DNA from: Schaalia hyovaginalis | GTDB lineage: Bacteria; Actinomycetota; Actinomycetes; Actinomycetales; Actinomycetaceae | NCBI RefSeq assembly: GCF_014208035.1 | Contig: NZ_JACHMK010000002.1 | Location: forward strand, 1 to 21,326 | DNA: 21,326 nucleotides | Reading direction: 5' to 3' | Part shown: positions 5,458 to 13,702 of the stretch, piece by piece | Numbering within the stretch: the first letter of the stretch is position 1 | Layout of the letters: each line of letters opens with the position of its first letter | Program-made: the position numbers and the translations under genes | The notes under the pieces: generated by a model | What the model was told of the DNA's origin: nothing | Database searches by the model: none | What the model saw: only the letters and a program-made list of their open reading frames with translations

Positions 5458-7158
5458 ATGAACCGGACTCGACGCTTAGGTCCCACCGCCGCGATTCTCA
5501 CCCTCATCGGGGTGTTGGTCGTGTTTTGGGTGGCGGACCGGATCACCGAACATGTGCGCGCGCACCTGGTGGCCGGCCAGCCGGCGGCCACGATGCTCGA
5601 CGGGCTGGCCGAGGCGATCGGCGGGGACCCGCTGCGCCTGTCGACGCAGCGGGTCGACCTAATCGCCGGGGCGGTGGCCGCCGGCCTGCTGCTGCTGATC
5701 GTGTTGTACAACGTCAGCGGCAGGAAGAACACACGTCCCGGCGAGGAGCAGGGCTCGGCCGCCTGGGCCGGGCCCCGTGACATCGCGCCGTTGAGCGCCA
5801 AGGACCCGGGCCATCGCATCCAGCTCACGGCCACCGAGGCACTGAGCATCGACACGCGGGCCACGGGCCGCAACCTCAACGTGTGTGTCCTCGGCGCGTC
5901 GGGCACCGGCAAGACGCGTGGCTATGTCATGCCCAACCTGGAGACGGTGGCCATGTCGAAGGCGATCACCGACCCGAAGGGGGAAATCTACCGGCGCAGC
6001 GCCCCTAAGCTCGCCAAGGCCGGCTACCAGGTGCGCGTGTTCAACCTCGTTGATCCCGCGCGCAGCGGCCACTTCAACGCCCTGGCCTACTTCGACGACA
6101 CCCAGCCCGAGGCGAGCATTGCCCAGCTCACTGAGTGCATCATCGCCAACACCTCGGCCGAGAAGGCCGGGGGAGACGGATTCTGGGAGCGGGCCGAGCG
6201 GGCGCTACTTAACGCCCTGATCGCCTACGTGTGGGCCACGACGGCCGAGACCGGCGGGGGAGAGCCCAGCCTCGTCGACGTCGTCGACTTGCACAAGCTG
6301 ATGGCGGCCAGCGAGGGCAAGGATGCCGAGAAGTTCCACAGCGAGGTCGATGATCGCTTCGAGGTCGCCCGCCAGCTCGTCGACGCGTGGAGGAGTGCAC
6401 CCAGCGGGGACGAGAACGAGACGGTCATGAAGGTCCTGGAGTTCGCGTGCCGGCAGTACCGAGTGTTCGAGCAAGGGGCCGGGGAGACGAAGAAGAGCAT
6501 CATCATCTCCTTGGGCGTGCGGCTGGCTCCCCTCGACATGAGCGACGTTCGCCGCATCATCGCTGACGACGACCTGGCCATCGACCAGATCGGCTACGAA
6601 CCGACCGCACTGTTCCTGTGCATCCCGGACACCCACCAGACCTTCAAGTTCCTTGCCGCCATGTTCTGGCAGTCGTTGTTCGAGAAGAACATCTACCTGG
6701 CCGACCACGAGGACGGTGGCGAGCTGCCGGTCCCGCTGCATTGCTTCCTCGACGAGTTCGCCAACATCGGCAAGATACCTGGCTTCCCGATCGTGATGTC
6801 CACGATTCGTTCGCGCGGTATCTCCGCCAGCGTGATCGTGCAGTCCTACAAGCAAGGGCAGGCCCTGTGGCGCGACGACTGGCCGACGATCGTCGCCAAC
6901 TGCGACTCGATCCTGTACCTGGGTGGCCGCGACCTCGACACACTGAAGTGGCTCTCGTCGCTCATCGGCGAAGAGACCGTGACGACCGAGGACGTCTCCC
7001 GCACCTATGGCACCACCGGATCGTGGACACGGGCACAGCGCACCGTCAAGCGTGCGCTGATGACCCCCGACGAGATCGGCGTCATGCCCAATGATCTGGC
7101 GATTCTGCTCGTGCGAGGACTCCGCCCCTTCAAATCCCCGAAAGTCCGGGCGGCGTAG
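5458..7158 (+). CDS. VirD4/TraG/PcfC-family type IV coupling protein
   Basis: This 566-aa membrane ATPase links the relaxosome to the secretion channel and pumps DNA. Two transmembrane helices lie at about residues 10-26 and 67-85. The cytoplasmic ATPase domain has Walker A GASGTGKT at 146-153, the family block TDPKGEIYRR at 171-180 and Walker B LHCFLDEFANIG at about 427-438 with D432-E433. The length fits the Gram-positive VirD4 group. ATG 5458 is preceded by AGGAG with eight bases spacing and follows the PcfB-like gene by ten bases. Its 3' end overlaps the convergent regulator gene by 29 bases, marking the end of the mobilisation operon. Confidence 0.95.
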   Translation: MNRTRRLGPTAAILTLIGVLVVFWVADRITEHVRAHLVAGQPAATMLDGLAEAIGGDPLRLSTQRVDLIAGAVAAGLLLLIVLYNVSGRKNTRPGEEQGSAAWAGPRDIAPLSAKDPGHRIQLTATEALSIDTRATGRNLNVCVLGASGTGKTRGYVMPNLETVAMSKAITDPKGEIYRRSAPKLAKAGYQVRVFNLVDPARSGHFNALAYFDDTQPEASIAQLTECIIANTSAEKAGGDGFWERAERALLNALIAYVWATTAETGGGEPSLVDVVDLHKLMAASEGKDAEKFHSEVDDRFEVARQLVDAWRSAPSGDENETVMKVLEFACRQYRVFEQGAGETKKSIIISLGVRLAPLDMSDVRRIIADDDLAIDQIGYEPTALFLCIPDTHQTFKFLAAMFWQSLFEKNIYLADHEDGGELPVPLHCFLDEFANIGKIPGFPIVMSTIRSRGISASVIVQSYKQGQALWRDDWPTIVANCDSILYLGGRDLDTLKWLSSLIGEETVTTEDVSRTYGTTGSWTRAQRTVKRALMTPDEIGVMPNDLAILLVRGLRPFKSPKVRAA

Positions 7159-7465
7159 CGTATGCGTCCTCAACCAACTGTGCGATCTGGACAAACACCG
7201 TGCGGGTTTGCGGAGCGACCGTGTACGTCACCGGCCGGCCTTGCCTGGCGATCGCACGAGGCGGATCGGCACGCAGCAGGCCACCGTCCTCCAGAGCGTT
7301 CAGATCACGTGGCAGGGACGGCTCGGAGCCCGGCAGAGCCTCGCGCAGGTCCTTGGTAGTGAACTCCCCGCCCAGCCGGATGCACGCCAGCAGAATCTCG
7401 AAGCGGCGCGGGTTGAGCTGGCCTAGGGTGGCCGCCACTGGCCCGGCGAGGGGATCATCACTCAT
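7130..7465 (-). CDS. Winged-helix transcriptional regulator inside the transfer region
   Basis: On the minus strand this 111-aa protein reads as a compact winged helix. Residues about 18-70 (NPRRFEILLACIRLGGEFTTKDLREALPGSEPSLPRDLNALEDGGLL) resemble an ArsR/MarR-like helix-turn-helix, with a wing around RQGRPVTYTV. It separates the coupling-protein operon from the secretion operon and is transcribed divergently from the latter. An inverted repeat at 7505-7522 in the shared promoter gap is its likely operator, which would make it an autoregulator of T4SS expression. ATG 7465 has GGGAGAA upstream; an in-frame ATG at 7495 would add ten residues but lacks a good ribosome binding site. The specific signal is unknown. 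Confidence 0.85.
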   Translation of the reverse strand: MSDDPLAGPVAATLGQLNPRRFEILLACIRLGGEFTTKDLREALPGSEPSLPRDLNALEDGGLLRADPPRAIARQGRPVTYTVAPQTRTVFVQIAQLVEDAYATPPGLSGI

Positions 7466-7504
7466 GAGTCGTATTCTCCCATACCCATACCCCATTCACA
7501 CTTC

Positions 7505-7522
7505 TCGTATAGTACGATACGA
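7505..7522. promoter_or_regulatory. Operator-like inverted repeat and probable T4SS promoter
   Basis: TCGTAT (7505-7510) and ATACGA (7517-7522) are perfect inverted arms around AGTACG. The site lies between the divergent regulator and the start of the secretion operon. TATAGT at 7508-7513 could be a plus-strand -10 box. The core AGTAC is shared with the TAGTACTA sites at 17.7-19.5 kb, but the flanks differ, so the same protein need not bind both. Strong ribosome binding site GAAGGAG follows at 7534-7540. Confidence 0.6.
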
Positions 7523-7546
7523 AAGGCGCCTACGAAGGAGCATCCC

Positions 7547-7750
7547 ATGGACATGCTGGACACCATCCTCTCCCTGTTCACGAAGTTCGCCATCATCGGC
7601 GGTGGCTTGTGGCTCGTGTGGGGCGCGATCGTCACCGGCGGCGCGCTCAAAGACCACAACGGGCCGCAGATTCAGACCGGCGTCTGGCAGATCGTTGGCG
7701 GCGGCCTCATCATGGCGGCGGCCGCGCTCTTCCGGCAGATCGCCCTGTAG
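7547..7750 (+). CDS. Small Maff2/TrbC-like membrane protein of the T4SS
   Basis: This 67-aa protein has two hydrophobic helices, at about residues 10-32 (FAIIGGGLWLVWGAIVTGGA) and 47-62 (WQIVGGGLIMAAAALF), joined by a short polar loop (KDHNGPQIQTG). This is the shape of the Maff2 family found at the head of Tn1549-like secretion operons, and also of VirB2/TrbC-type pilins, for which it may be the functional equivalent. No signal peptidase site is obvious. ATG 7547 is preceded by GAAGGAG six bases upstream. It is the first gene after the regulated promoter, followed after 12 bases by the VirB6-like gene. Confidence 0.75.
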   Translation: MDMLDTILSLFTKFAIIGGGLWLVWGAIVTGGALKDHNGPQIQTGVWQIVGGGLIMAAAALFRQIAL

Positions 7751-7762
7751 GAGGCGTCCATC

Positions 7763-8608
7763 GTGGAGGACGTCATCGTCGCTATGCTCAACGCCCTGTC
7801 GGGGGCGACGGCCGGCAACACCGATGACCTGCTGCTGAGCCCCGAGCAGTACAACAGCGCGCTCTACCAGGCGGCCATCACCATCCACAACACGGCGGTC
7901 AAGCCGATCACGGCGATCGTCCTGAGCATCATGTTCGTCATCATGCTGGCCAGCAGTTCGACCAGGGTGGAAGGCGATCGGGAACTCGGCGTGCGCATCA
8001 TCGCGGCCACGATGTTCAAGTGCGCGCTCGTTCTCGTCGTCGCTCAGAACGCGGTCCTCATCCTCAACGCGATCAACAGCATCGCCACCACGATTGCCAG
8101 TACCGCTAACAGCGTCGACGTGGGCGGTACAGCCGGGGCCAGCAGTCAGATCGGCGACGCGATGCGCGATGAGATCGCCGACGCCGGCATGGTGAAACAG
8201 CTCGGGATGCTCGTCATCCTGCTGATTCCGTTCATCGTCGCCGAGGTTGGCGGCATGCTCGCCACCGTCCTCGTGTTCGTCCGGTTCCTCCAGCTGTACA
8301 TGCTCAGCGCTTTCGCCTCGTTGCCGCTGGCGTTCTTCGGCCACGAGGACACCAAGCAGATCGGCGTCGGATACCTCAAACGGTATGCGACCACGGCACT
8401 CCAGGGCGTCATGCTCATCATCGCTGTCAAGCTCTACCAGGCTCTGCTCGGCGGCTGGCTCGGGAACAGCGTGCACTATGACGGCGCCACCGACATGTGG
8501 AACTTCGTCATCAGCAACTTCGGGAGCTTCCTCGTTGCGCCGGCGGTGCTCATCTTCCTGCTGTTCGGCTCGAATAGCCTGGCCAAGGCACTCGTCGGGG
8601 AGGGATAG
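7763..8608 (+). CDS. VirB6/TrbL-like polytopic T4SS membrane protein
   Basis: The 281-aa product is very hydrophobic. Transmembrane segments are seen at about residues 45-62 (KPITAIVLSIMFVIMLA), 82-105 (MFKCALVLVVAQNAVLILNAI), 148-175, 178-196, 212-230 and 250-272. This pattern and its place between the Maff2-like protein and PrgI match the VirB6-like inner-membrane channel component of Gram-positive T4SS. The start is GTG 7763 with AGGAGG eight bases upstream at 7749-7754; the first residues MEDVIVAMLNALSGATAG form an amphipathic helix. PrgI follows after three bases. Confidence 0.85.
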   Translation: MEDVIVAMLNALSGATAGNTDDLLLSPEQYNSALYQAAITIHNTAVKPITAIVLSIMFVIMLASSSTRVEGDRELGVRIIAATMFKCALVLVVAQNAVLILNAINSIATTIASTANSVDVGGTAGASSQIGDAMRDEIADAGMVKQLGMLVILLIPFIVAEVGGMLATVLVFVRFLQLYMLSAFASLPLAFFGHEDTKQIGVGYLKRYATTALQGVMLIIAVKLYQALLGGWLGNSVHYDGATDMWNFVISNFGSFLVAPAVLIFLLFGSNSLAKALVGEG

Positions 8609-8611
8609 CCC

Positions 8612-9148
8612 ATGGCACTGGAAATGAAGGTCTACCGCGAGGTCCGAGCCTACGAGGCCCACGTCATGTTCGGCCTGTCCTGGCGGCAGCTCGGAGCCCT
8701 GGCCGTCGGCATTCCCCTGGCGGGGGGCATTTTCGGCGGCCTCGCCTATGCCCTGCACCAGGGCGGCGCGACGTGGGAGGAAGCGACCAACGTCGCTATG
8801 TGGGTCATCTTCCCCATCCTCATTCCCGTCGCCGCCTGGGGATGGTGGCGGCCTAAGGGTCTCAAACCCGAGAAGTTCTTCGGCTACCTCATCCGCCACT
8901 ACCTCACCGGAAAGGTCATCACCTATGACGACATCTACCGTCCCGCCAACACCCGGACAGCAGAAGCCCAACCCGTACCTGAACCCGGAGCACCTGCCCA
9001 GCAGGCGCGAAGCGCCCGCCGAGCAGCCCGCCGTCAAGCGCGCAAGCGGCGCACGGTGGTTCCTCGCGAGCATCTTCGGGCGACACGAGAAAACCGAGCA
9101 GAAGCCCGGCGAGCAGCGCAGCCGGCGCGCCGGGCGAGTCGGCACTGA
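8612..9148 (+). CDS. PrgI-family protein (VirB3-like) with unusual Ala/Arg tail
   Basis: Residues 1-110 fit the PrgI family. A conserved N-terminus (MKVYREVRAYEAHVMFGLSWRQ) is followed by two transmembrane helices at about 28-50 and 62-80 and then RPKGLKPEKFFGYLIRHYL. PrgI is the VirB3-like partner that sits beside VirB4 in Gram-positive systems, as here. GGGGAGGG at 8597-8604 supports ATG 8612. Residues about 112-178 are an Ala/Arg/Gln-rich extension with almost no other residues near the end. They lie entirely in the 224-base overlap with the VirB4 gene in another frame, so part of this tail may be a by-product of the overlap. Confidence 0.88.
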   Translation: MALEMKVYREVRAYEAHVMFGLSWRQLGALAVGIPLAGGIFGGLAYALHQGGATWEEATNVAMWVIFPILIPVAAWGWWRPKGLKPEKFFGYLIRHYLTGKVITYDDIYRPANTRTAEAQPVPEPGAPAQQARSARRAARRQARKRRTVVPREHLRATRENRAEARRAAQPARRASRH

Positions 9149-11486
9149 CAATGCCGCCGTCACCGGCATCAAGCACGCCGCGAAGCGCACTCAACAGCTC
9201 CTTGGCTACCAGGCCATGCTCCCCAGCGGCGTGGCCTGGCTCGGGGCCGACGAGTGGTCGCTGACGCTGCGCATCAGCGACATCAACTACCTCGCCGCCG
9301 AGCAGAGCAAGCAGGAAGCGGTCGTCGACCGGTGGGCGCGGTTCCTCAACAGCTTCGGAGCCGGCACCCGCCTGGAGATCACCGTCATCAACCGCATCCT
9401 CGATGAGGCCGACGTCGCACAGCTCGTCCAGAAGCCGCGTGTCGGCGACGGATGGGACGAGTGGCGCGACGACTTCAACCGGATCGTGCGCGGAAAACTT
9501 GCCTCCGCCAGCCGTAACACGGTCACCGAAAAGCTCCTCACCATCACCGTGCAGGAGCCCGACCGGGAGAAGGCCGAGGCTACCCTGATCCGCCTCGGCC
9601 ACGAGACCGCCGCACAACTCGCCGCCCTGGAAGAGGGATGCCGCGCCGACATCCTCGCTCGTTCCGAGCGCCTTGAAGTCCTCGCACACCTGCTGCGTCC
9701 CCACGAACTGTTCACGTTCGACGAGGCCACGTTCGAACCGAACAAGCGCCTGGCAACGGCCGATTACGTGGCTCCCTGGGCCGTGGAGACGGCCGACGCG
9801 AAGGGCCCGCTCGTTCTCCACAATGGCTCGGGCGACACGTACCACACAATCTTGTGGGTCCGCGACTACCCGGTGTGGTTGTCCGATCGGCTCATCTCCG
9901 AGCTGGCCGACATCAAGTGCAATCTTACGGTGAGTCTGCACCTGGAGCCCTACGACCAGGCTGACGGCATGAACCTTGTCCAACGGCAGATCGCGGAGCT
10001 TGAGATGCAGACGATCGCCGAGCAGAAGAAGGCCCAGAAGCAGGGCTACAGCGAGGACCTGATCCCTCACAAGCTCCAGGAGGCCACCACCGAAGCGAAG
10101 GATCTGCGCAGCGAACTCGAATCGTCCAACCAGAAGGTGTTCAGTACCGTCATGGTCATCGGCGTGTCCGGGCAGACTCGCGAGGAACTGGACCAGAACG
10201 TCAAGCGCGCACTGACGGTTATCCGCAAGCAGTCGTGCGTCGCGGAAGTGGCCGCCTTCATGCAGCACGACGCCCTGACAACTGAGCTGCCGATCGGCGT
10301 GCGGCGCGTCCCCATGCGACGCACCTTGACCACCGCTTCGGCCGCGATCATCGTCCCCTTCACGACGCAGGAATTGTTTGTTCCCGGCGGCAACTGGTAC
10401 GGCGTCAACGCGCAAAGCTCGAACGCCGTGGTCGCCGACCGCACCAAGACCACCAACGGCAACGGCTTCATCCTCGGCACCTCCGGCTCCGGCAAGAGCG
10501 TGTTCGGGAAAATGGAGATCGCCAACGTCTTCCTGTCCCGGCCCGACGACGACATCATCGTCATCGATCCCGAGCGTGAGTATGAGCCTGTGATCTCCGC
10601 CTTCAACGGTTCAACCATCCGCGTGGATACCGGCAGCCACGACAGGGTGAACCCCATGGACATCGAGTTGGAGGCCGCTGGCAACGTCGACGATCCCATC
10701 ACGACCAAGGCCCAGTTCGTCTTGTCCATGGTTAACGTGCTTATCGGCGGCCACGACGGCCTGTCCGCCAAGCAGCGCAGTCTCGTCGACCGCGCCGCCG
10801 GTACCCTGTACCGTCGCTACGCCGCCGAGGGCGGCCAGATGCCCACCCTCGTCGAGCTTCGCGACGCGCTGGCTGCCACCGGCGACCCCGACGGCACGGA
10901 GCTGGCCACCGCCCTGGAGATTTACACCACCGGAAGCCTCGGTGCGTTTGCCCAGCGCACCAATGTCGACGTGCACAACCGGCTCATCTCCTACGACATC
11001 TCCAGCTTGGGCAGCGAGCTACGCACCTTCGGGATGTTGGTCATCCTTGACCAAATCTGGAATCGGGTCGTGCGCAACCGCGCCCTCGGCAAGCGCACCT
11101 GGCTCTACATCGACGAGTTCCACTTGCTGTTCTCCAACCCGTTCAGTGCCGAGTACTTCCGCAGCTTGTACAAGAGGGCCCGTAAATGGGGACTGGTGCC
11201 TACCGGGATCACGCAGAACATTGAGGAGCTGCTGAGCAGCGAGGACGCGCGTCTCATGCTCGCCAACTCCGACTTCCTGATGCTGCTCGGTCAGAACGCC
11301 ACCGACGCTGATGCCCTGTGCTCCTTGCTCCACTTCAGCCAGGAGCAGCGTCGCTACTTCACCAACGTTCCCCAGGGACACGGCTTGATGAAAAGCGGTA
11401 ATGCCGTCATCCCGATCGACGGGCGTATCCCCACTGACAGCAAGCTCTACGCGCTGTTCTCGACCACGTTCGGAGAAGGAAACTAA
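8925..11486 (+). CDS. VirB4-family T4SS ATPase
   Basis: The 853-aa product is the energising ATPase of the channel. The N-terminal CagE/TrbE/VirB4 domain spans about residues 90-480. The ATPase domain has Walker A GTSGSGKS at about 518-525 and Walker B WLYIDEFHLLF with D730-E731, followed by ITQNIEELL and MLLGQNATDADAL, typical of VirB4. I chose ATG 8925 (MTTSTVPPTPG), with GGAAAGG upstream. This makes it overlap PrgI by 224 bases; no ATG, GTG or TTG with a good ribosome site was seen nearer the PrgI stop. The first 80 residues are Pro/Arg-rich and contain HLPSRRE (23-29), a motif found again in the ParA-like ATPase of the same operon. Confidence 0.93.
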   Translation: MTTSTVPPTPGQQKPNPYLNPEHLPSRREAPAEQPAVKRASGARWFLASIFGRHEKTEQKPGEQRSRRAGRVGTDNAAVTGIKHAAKRTQQLLGYQAMLPSGVAWLGADEWSLTLRISDINYLAAEQSKQEAVVDRWARFLNSFGAGTRLEITVINRILDEADVAQLVQKPRVGDGWDEWRDDFNRIVRGKLASASRNTVTEKLLTITVQEPDREKAEATLIRLGHETAAQLAALEEGCRADILARSERLEVLAHLLRPHELFTFDEATFEPNKRLATADYVAPWAVETADAKGPLVLHNGSGDTYHTILWVRDYPVWLSDRLISELADIKCNLTVSLHLEPYDQADGMNLVQRQIAELEMQTIAEQKKAQKQGYSEDLIPHKLQEATTEAKDLRSELESSNQKVFSTVMVIGVSGQTREELDQNVKRALTVIRKQSCVAEVAAFMQHDALTTELPIGVRRVPMRRTLTTASAAIIVPFTTQELFVPGGNWYGVNAQSSNAVVADRTKTTNGNGFILGTSGSGKSVFGKMEIANVFLSRPDDDIIVIDPEREYEPVISAFNGSTIRVDTGSHDRVNPMDIELEAAGNVDDPITTKAQFVLSMVNVLIGGHDGLSAKQRSLVDRAAGTLYRRYAAEGGQMPTLVELRDALAATGDPDGTELATALEIYTTGSLGAFAQRTNVDVHNRLISYDISSLGSELRTFGMLVILDQIWNRVVRNRALGKRTWLYIDEFHLLFSNPFSAEYFRSLYKRARKWGLVPTGITQNIEELLSSEDARLMLANSDFLMLLGQNATDADALCSLLHFSQEQRRYFTNVPQGHGLMKSGNAVIPIDGRIPTDSKLYALFSTTFGEGN

Positions 11487-11491
11487 ACCCC

Positions 11492-13033
11492 ATGAAAGGC
11501 CTGCGCAGCAGCGGTGATGGCGGGCAGGTGACCAGCCACCTCGGTCACCTCAACCTCCATCACCGCGCCACCACGATCATCGGCCAGGCGGGCCACACCG
11601 CCGGCCAGGTCGCGCACGGCCCAGCCGCTCGGGTGCACGGCGGTGATGATGACCTCATCGACCGCGCCGACGACCAGCTCAAAACCCAGGGAACCAAGAC
11701 CGTCAAAGCCGCTAGCCGAAGCGTCAAGGCCACCGCCGAAGGCACGATCAAGGCTGCCGGGAAACGAAGTGGGCCGCTCGTTAAGCAAGCCGTTCAAGAC
11801 GGGATTCAACGGGTCGGCCGAGAAGCACGGCTGACGGCTGAGACGGTGCGTGGGGCCGGCCGCGCCACCAGAGGCCCGGCCATGGGCACCCGAGCCGTCA
11901 AGGGCGGCGTCGTCGCGGCCACGAGGCGGGCGGCCACGCGCCGCGCCGCCGCCAAGGCCCAGGCGGCCGCCACCAAGAGGGTGGCCCGCACCGGCATGCG
12001 TACCGCCAGGAGCGGCGCAGCCACCACCCGGCAAGCCATCCAGGCCGCCGCGTGGTCGGGCCGCCTCGCCGCCGCCGCGATCAGCGCTCTCAGTTCCACA
12101 CCGGGCCTGATCGCCGCAGCGATCGCGGTCGCCGTGGCCGCAGCGATCATGGCGGTCTTGTCCATCATCCCCGGTATCGGCCACGAAGCCGACCAACAGC
12201 GCCCCGCCACGGTGGCGATCCCGGCCCAATACCTTGACGCCGTGACGCAGGCCGGGTCCATCTGCCCCGAGATCACACCGAACCTCATCGCCGCCCAGGT
12301 CAACCAGGAATCCGGGTGGAACCCCGATGCCACCTCGCCCGCAGGAGCACAGGGCATCAGCCAGTTCATGCCCGGCACGTGGGCCAGCGTCGGCGTCGAC
12401 GGCGACGGGGATGGCCGCGCCGACGTGTGGAACCCGACCGACGCGATCCTCACCCAAGGCCACTACATGTGCGGTCTGGTCGACCAGGTGAAGACCGCCA
12501 TTGCAGCCAAGACCATCACCGGGGATGTCGTGAGTCTCGCCCTGGCCGCCTACAACGCCGGCCTCGGGGCTGTCACGGCCGCCGGGGGCATACCCGCCTT
12601 CATCGAGACACAGAACTACGTCGCCACGATCCTCGCAGCCAGCAGCCAGAGCACCGACGAGGGCGGCGTGAGCGCGGACGTGGCCGACGCCGTGGAGTGG
12701 GCCAAGAGCGTGGCGGCCGACGACACCTACGCCTACGTGTGGGGCGGCAACGGCCGCCAAGACGGCGGCTACGACTGCTCCGGGCTCACCAGCGCCGTCT
12801 ACCGCCGCCTCGGCATCAGCCTGCCCCGCACAGCCGCCCAGCAGCAGCAAGTCGGCACGGGCATCGAGCGCGGCGAACTCAAGGTCGGCGACCTCATCTT
12901 CTACGGCACGCCGGCCTACCACGTCGCCATCTACGCCGGCAACGGCTGGATGGTCAGCGCCGACAACAGCATTCAGGGCATCAACTTTGAGCCCATCTAC
13001 GGCTCACCGAGCAGCTACAGGAGAATCCAATGA
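11492..13033 (+). CDS. Bifunctional cell-wall hydrolase of the T4SS (transglycosylase + NlpC/P60)
   Basis: The 513-aa protein would open peptidoglycan for the transfer channel, as VirB1-like and TcpG-like proteins do. Residues 1-190 are Ala/Lys/Arg-rich and probably cytosolic; a transmembrane helix lies at about 205-230. A lysozyme-like transglycosylase domain follows, with catalytic Glu273 in NQESGWNP and the GAQGISQFMPGTW and AAYNAG motifs, at about 245-385. The C-terminal NlpC/P60 peptidase spans about 395-513, with Cys429 in YDCSGL and His477 in YHVAIY. It starts six bases after VirB4, with GAAGGAAA upstream, and overlaps the lipoprotein gene by four bases. An aspartate-rich loop (DGDGDGRADVW) in the first domain could bind calcium. 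Confidence 0.92.
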   Translation: MKGLRSSGDGGQVTSHLGHLNLHHRATTIIGQAGHTAGQVAHGPAARVHGGDDDLIDRADDQLKTQGTKTVKAASRSVKATAEGTIKAAGKRSGPLVKQAVQDGIQRVGREARLTAETVRGAGRATRGPAMGTRAVKGGVVAATRRAATRRAAAKAQAAATKRVARTGMRTARSGAATTRQAIQAAAWSGRLAAAAISALSSTPGLIAAAIAVAVAAAIMAVLSIIPGIGHEADQQRPATVAIPAQYLDAVTQAGSICPEITPNLIAAQVNQESGWNPDATSPAGAQGISQFMPGTWASVGVDGDGDGRADVWNPTDAILTQGHYMCGLVDQVKTAIAAKTITGDVVSLALAAYNAGLGAVTAAGGIPAFIETQNYVATILAASSQSTDEGGVSADVADAVEWAKSVAADDTYAYVWGGNGRQDGGYDCSGLTSAVYRRLGISLPRTAAQQQQVGTGIERGELKVGDLIFYGTPAYHVAIYAGNGWMVSADNSIQGINFEPIYGSPSSYRRIQ

Positions 13034-13686
13034 GGCGCACCCACCGGCGTGCCGCCGCCCTCGTCATCGGCACCATCACTCTGGCCGCCGTCACCGGCTG
13101 CGCCCACGGACCAGCCGACGACACCCCGGAATCAACCCCAGCCCAGACGAGCGCCACCAGCACGCCGGCCACGCCCAGCCCCACGATTGGGCAGGCCCCC
13201 GACGGCACACCCATCCCCGGGGGCAAGCCCACCTGGCTCACCAGCCTGCCCGACCCGGCCACGGTCGACCGCACCGACCCCGAGGCCGTCATCCGCGCCT
13301 ACGTGACCACGGCCGCCACCTGGGACACCACGGTCGACAAGACCAGCGCCTACGCCACCCAACGGGCGGCGATCTACCTAACCGACGCGCTACGCCAAGC
13401 GGCCACCGACTACGACCCCGACACTGCCAATGGCCAAGCCCAGTTCACACAGGCCGCGCAGCATGACTCCTACACCACCGTCACCATCCGCAAGATCACC
13501 GAAGAAGGACTCGACTCCGACCAAGACGGCGACGTGCACCGAATCGTCCACTACCTCGTCAAGACCACGACCCGCGACGGCTCCAACGCCCCCGACGACG
13601 TGGCCTGGGACGCATGGGTCACCGCGACCCAAGAGAACGACCAATGGGCGATCACAGCCATGCAGACCCAGGCCACCCAGAGCTGA
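13030..13686 (+). CDS. Lipoprotein of the T4SS operon, possible VirB8-like fold
   Basis: The 218-aa product has a basic N-terminus, a hydrophobic stretch and a lipobox LAAVTGC with the lipidated cysteine at residue 24. A Thr/Pro/Ser-rich linker follows to about residue 70. The folded part (about 80-218) has the pattern of one long helix (DPEAVIRAYVTTAATWD) then beta strands (TTVTIRKITEEGL, HRIVHYLVKTTT, DQWAITAMQTQ). That resembles the NTF2-like/VirB8-TcpC type domains common in this operon position, but the match is by pattern only. It overlaps the hydrolase stop by ATGA, so they are coupled, and it probably sits on the outer face of the membrane as a channel scaffold. Confidence 0.8.
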   Translation: MRRTHRRAAALVIGTITLAAVTGCAHGPADDTPESTPAQTSATSTPATPSPTIGQAPDGTPIPGGKPTWLTSLPDPATVDRTDPEAVIRAYVTTAATWDTTVDKTSAYATQRAAIYLTDALRQAATDYDPDTANGQAQFTQAAQHDSYTTVTIRKITEEGLDSDQDGDVHRIVHYLVKTTTRDGSNAPDDVAWDAWVTATQENDQWAITAMQTQATQS

Positions 13687-13702
13687 ACGAAGGAGCATCC
13701 CC

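Noticed and set aside
3893..5912. Long minus-strand open frames (415 and 452 aa) opposite relaxase, PcfB-like and coupling-protein genes
   Set aside because: GC-driven shadow frames of conserved plus-strand genes, with no recognisable domain or start signal.
7496..9190. 564-aa minus-strand open frame opposite the T4SS genes
   Set aside because: It is the mirror of well-supported VirB6, PrgI and VirB4 genes in GC-rich DNA; the composition is Asp/Arg/Gly-rich and it has no plausible domains.
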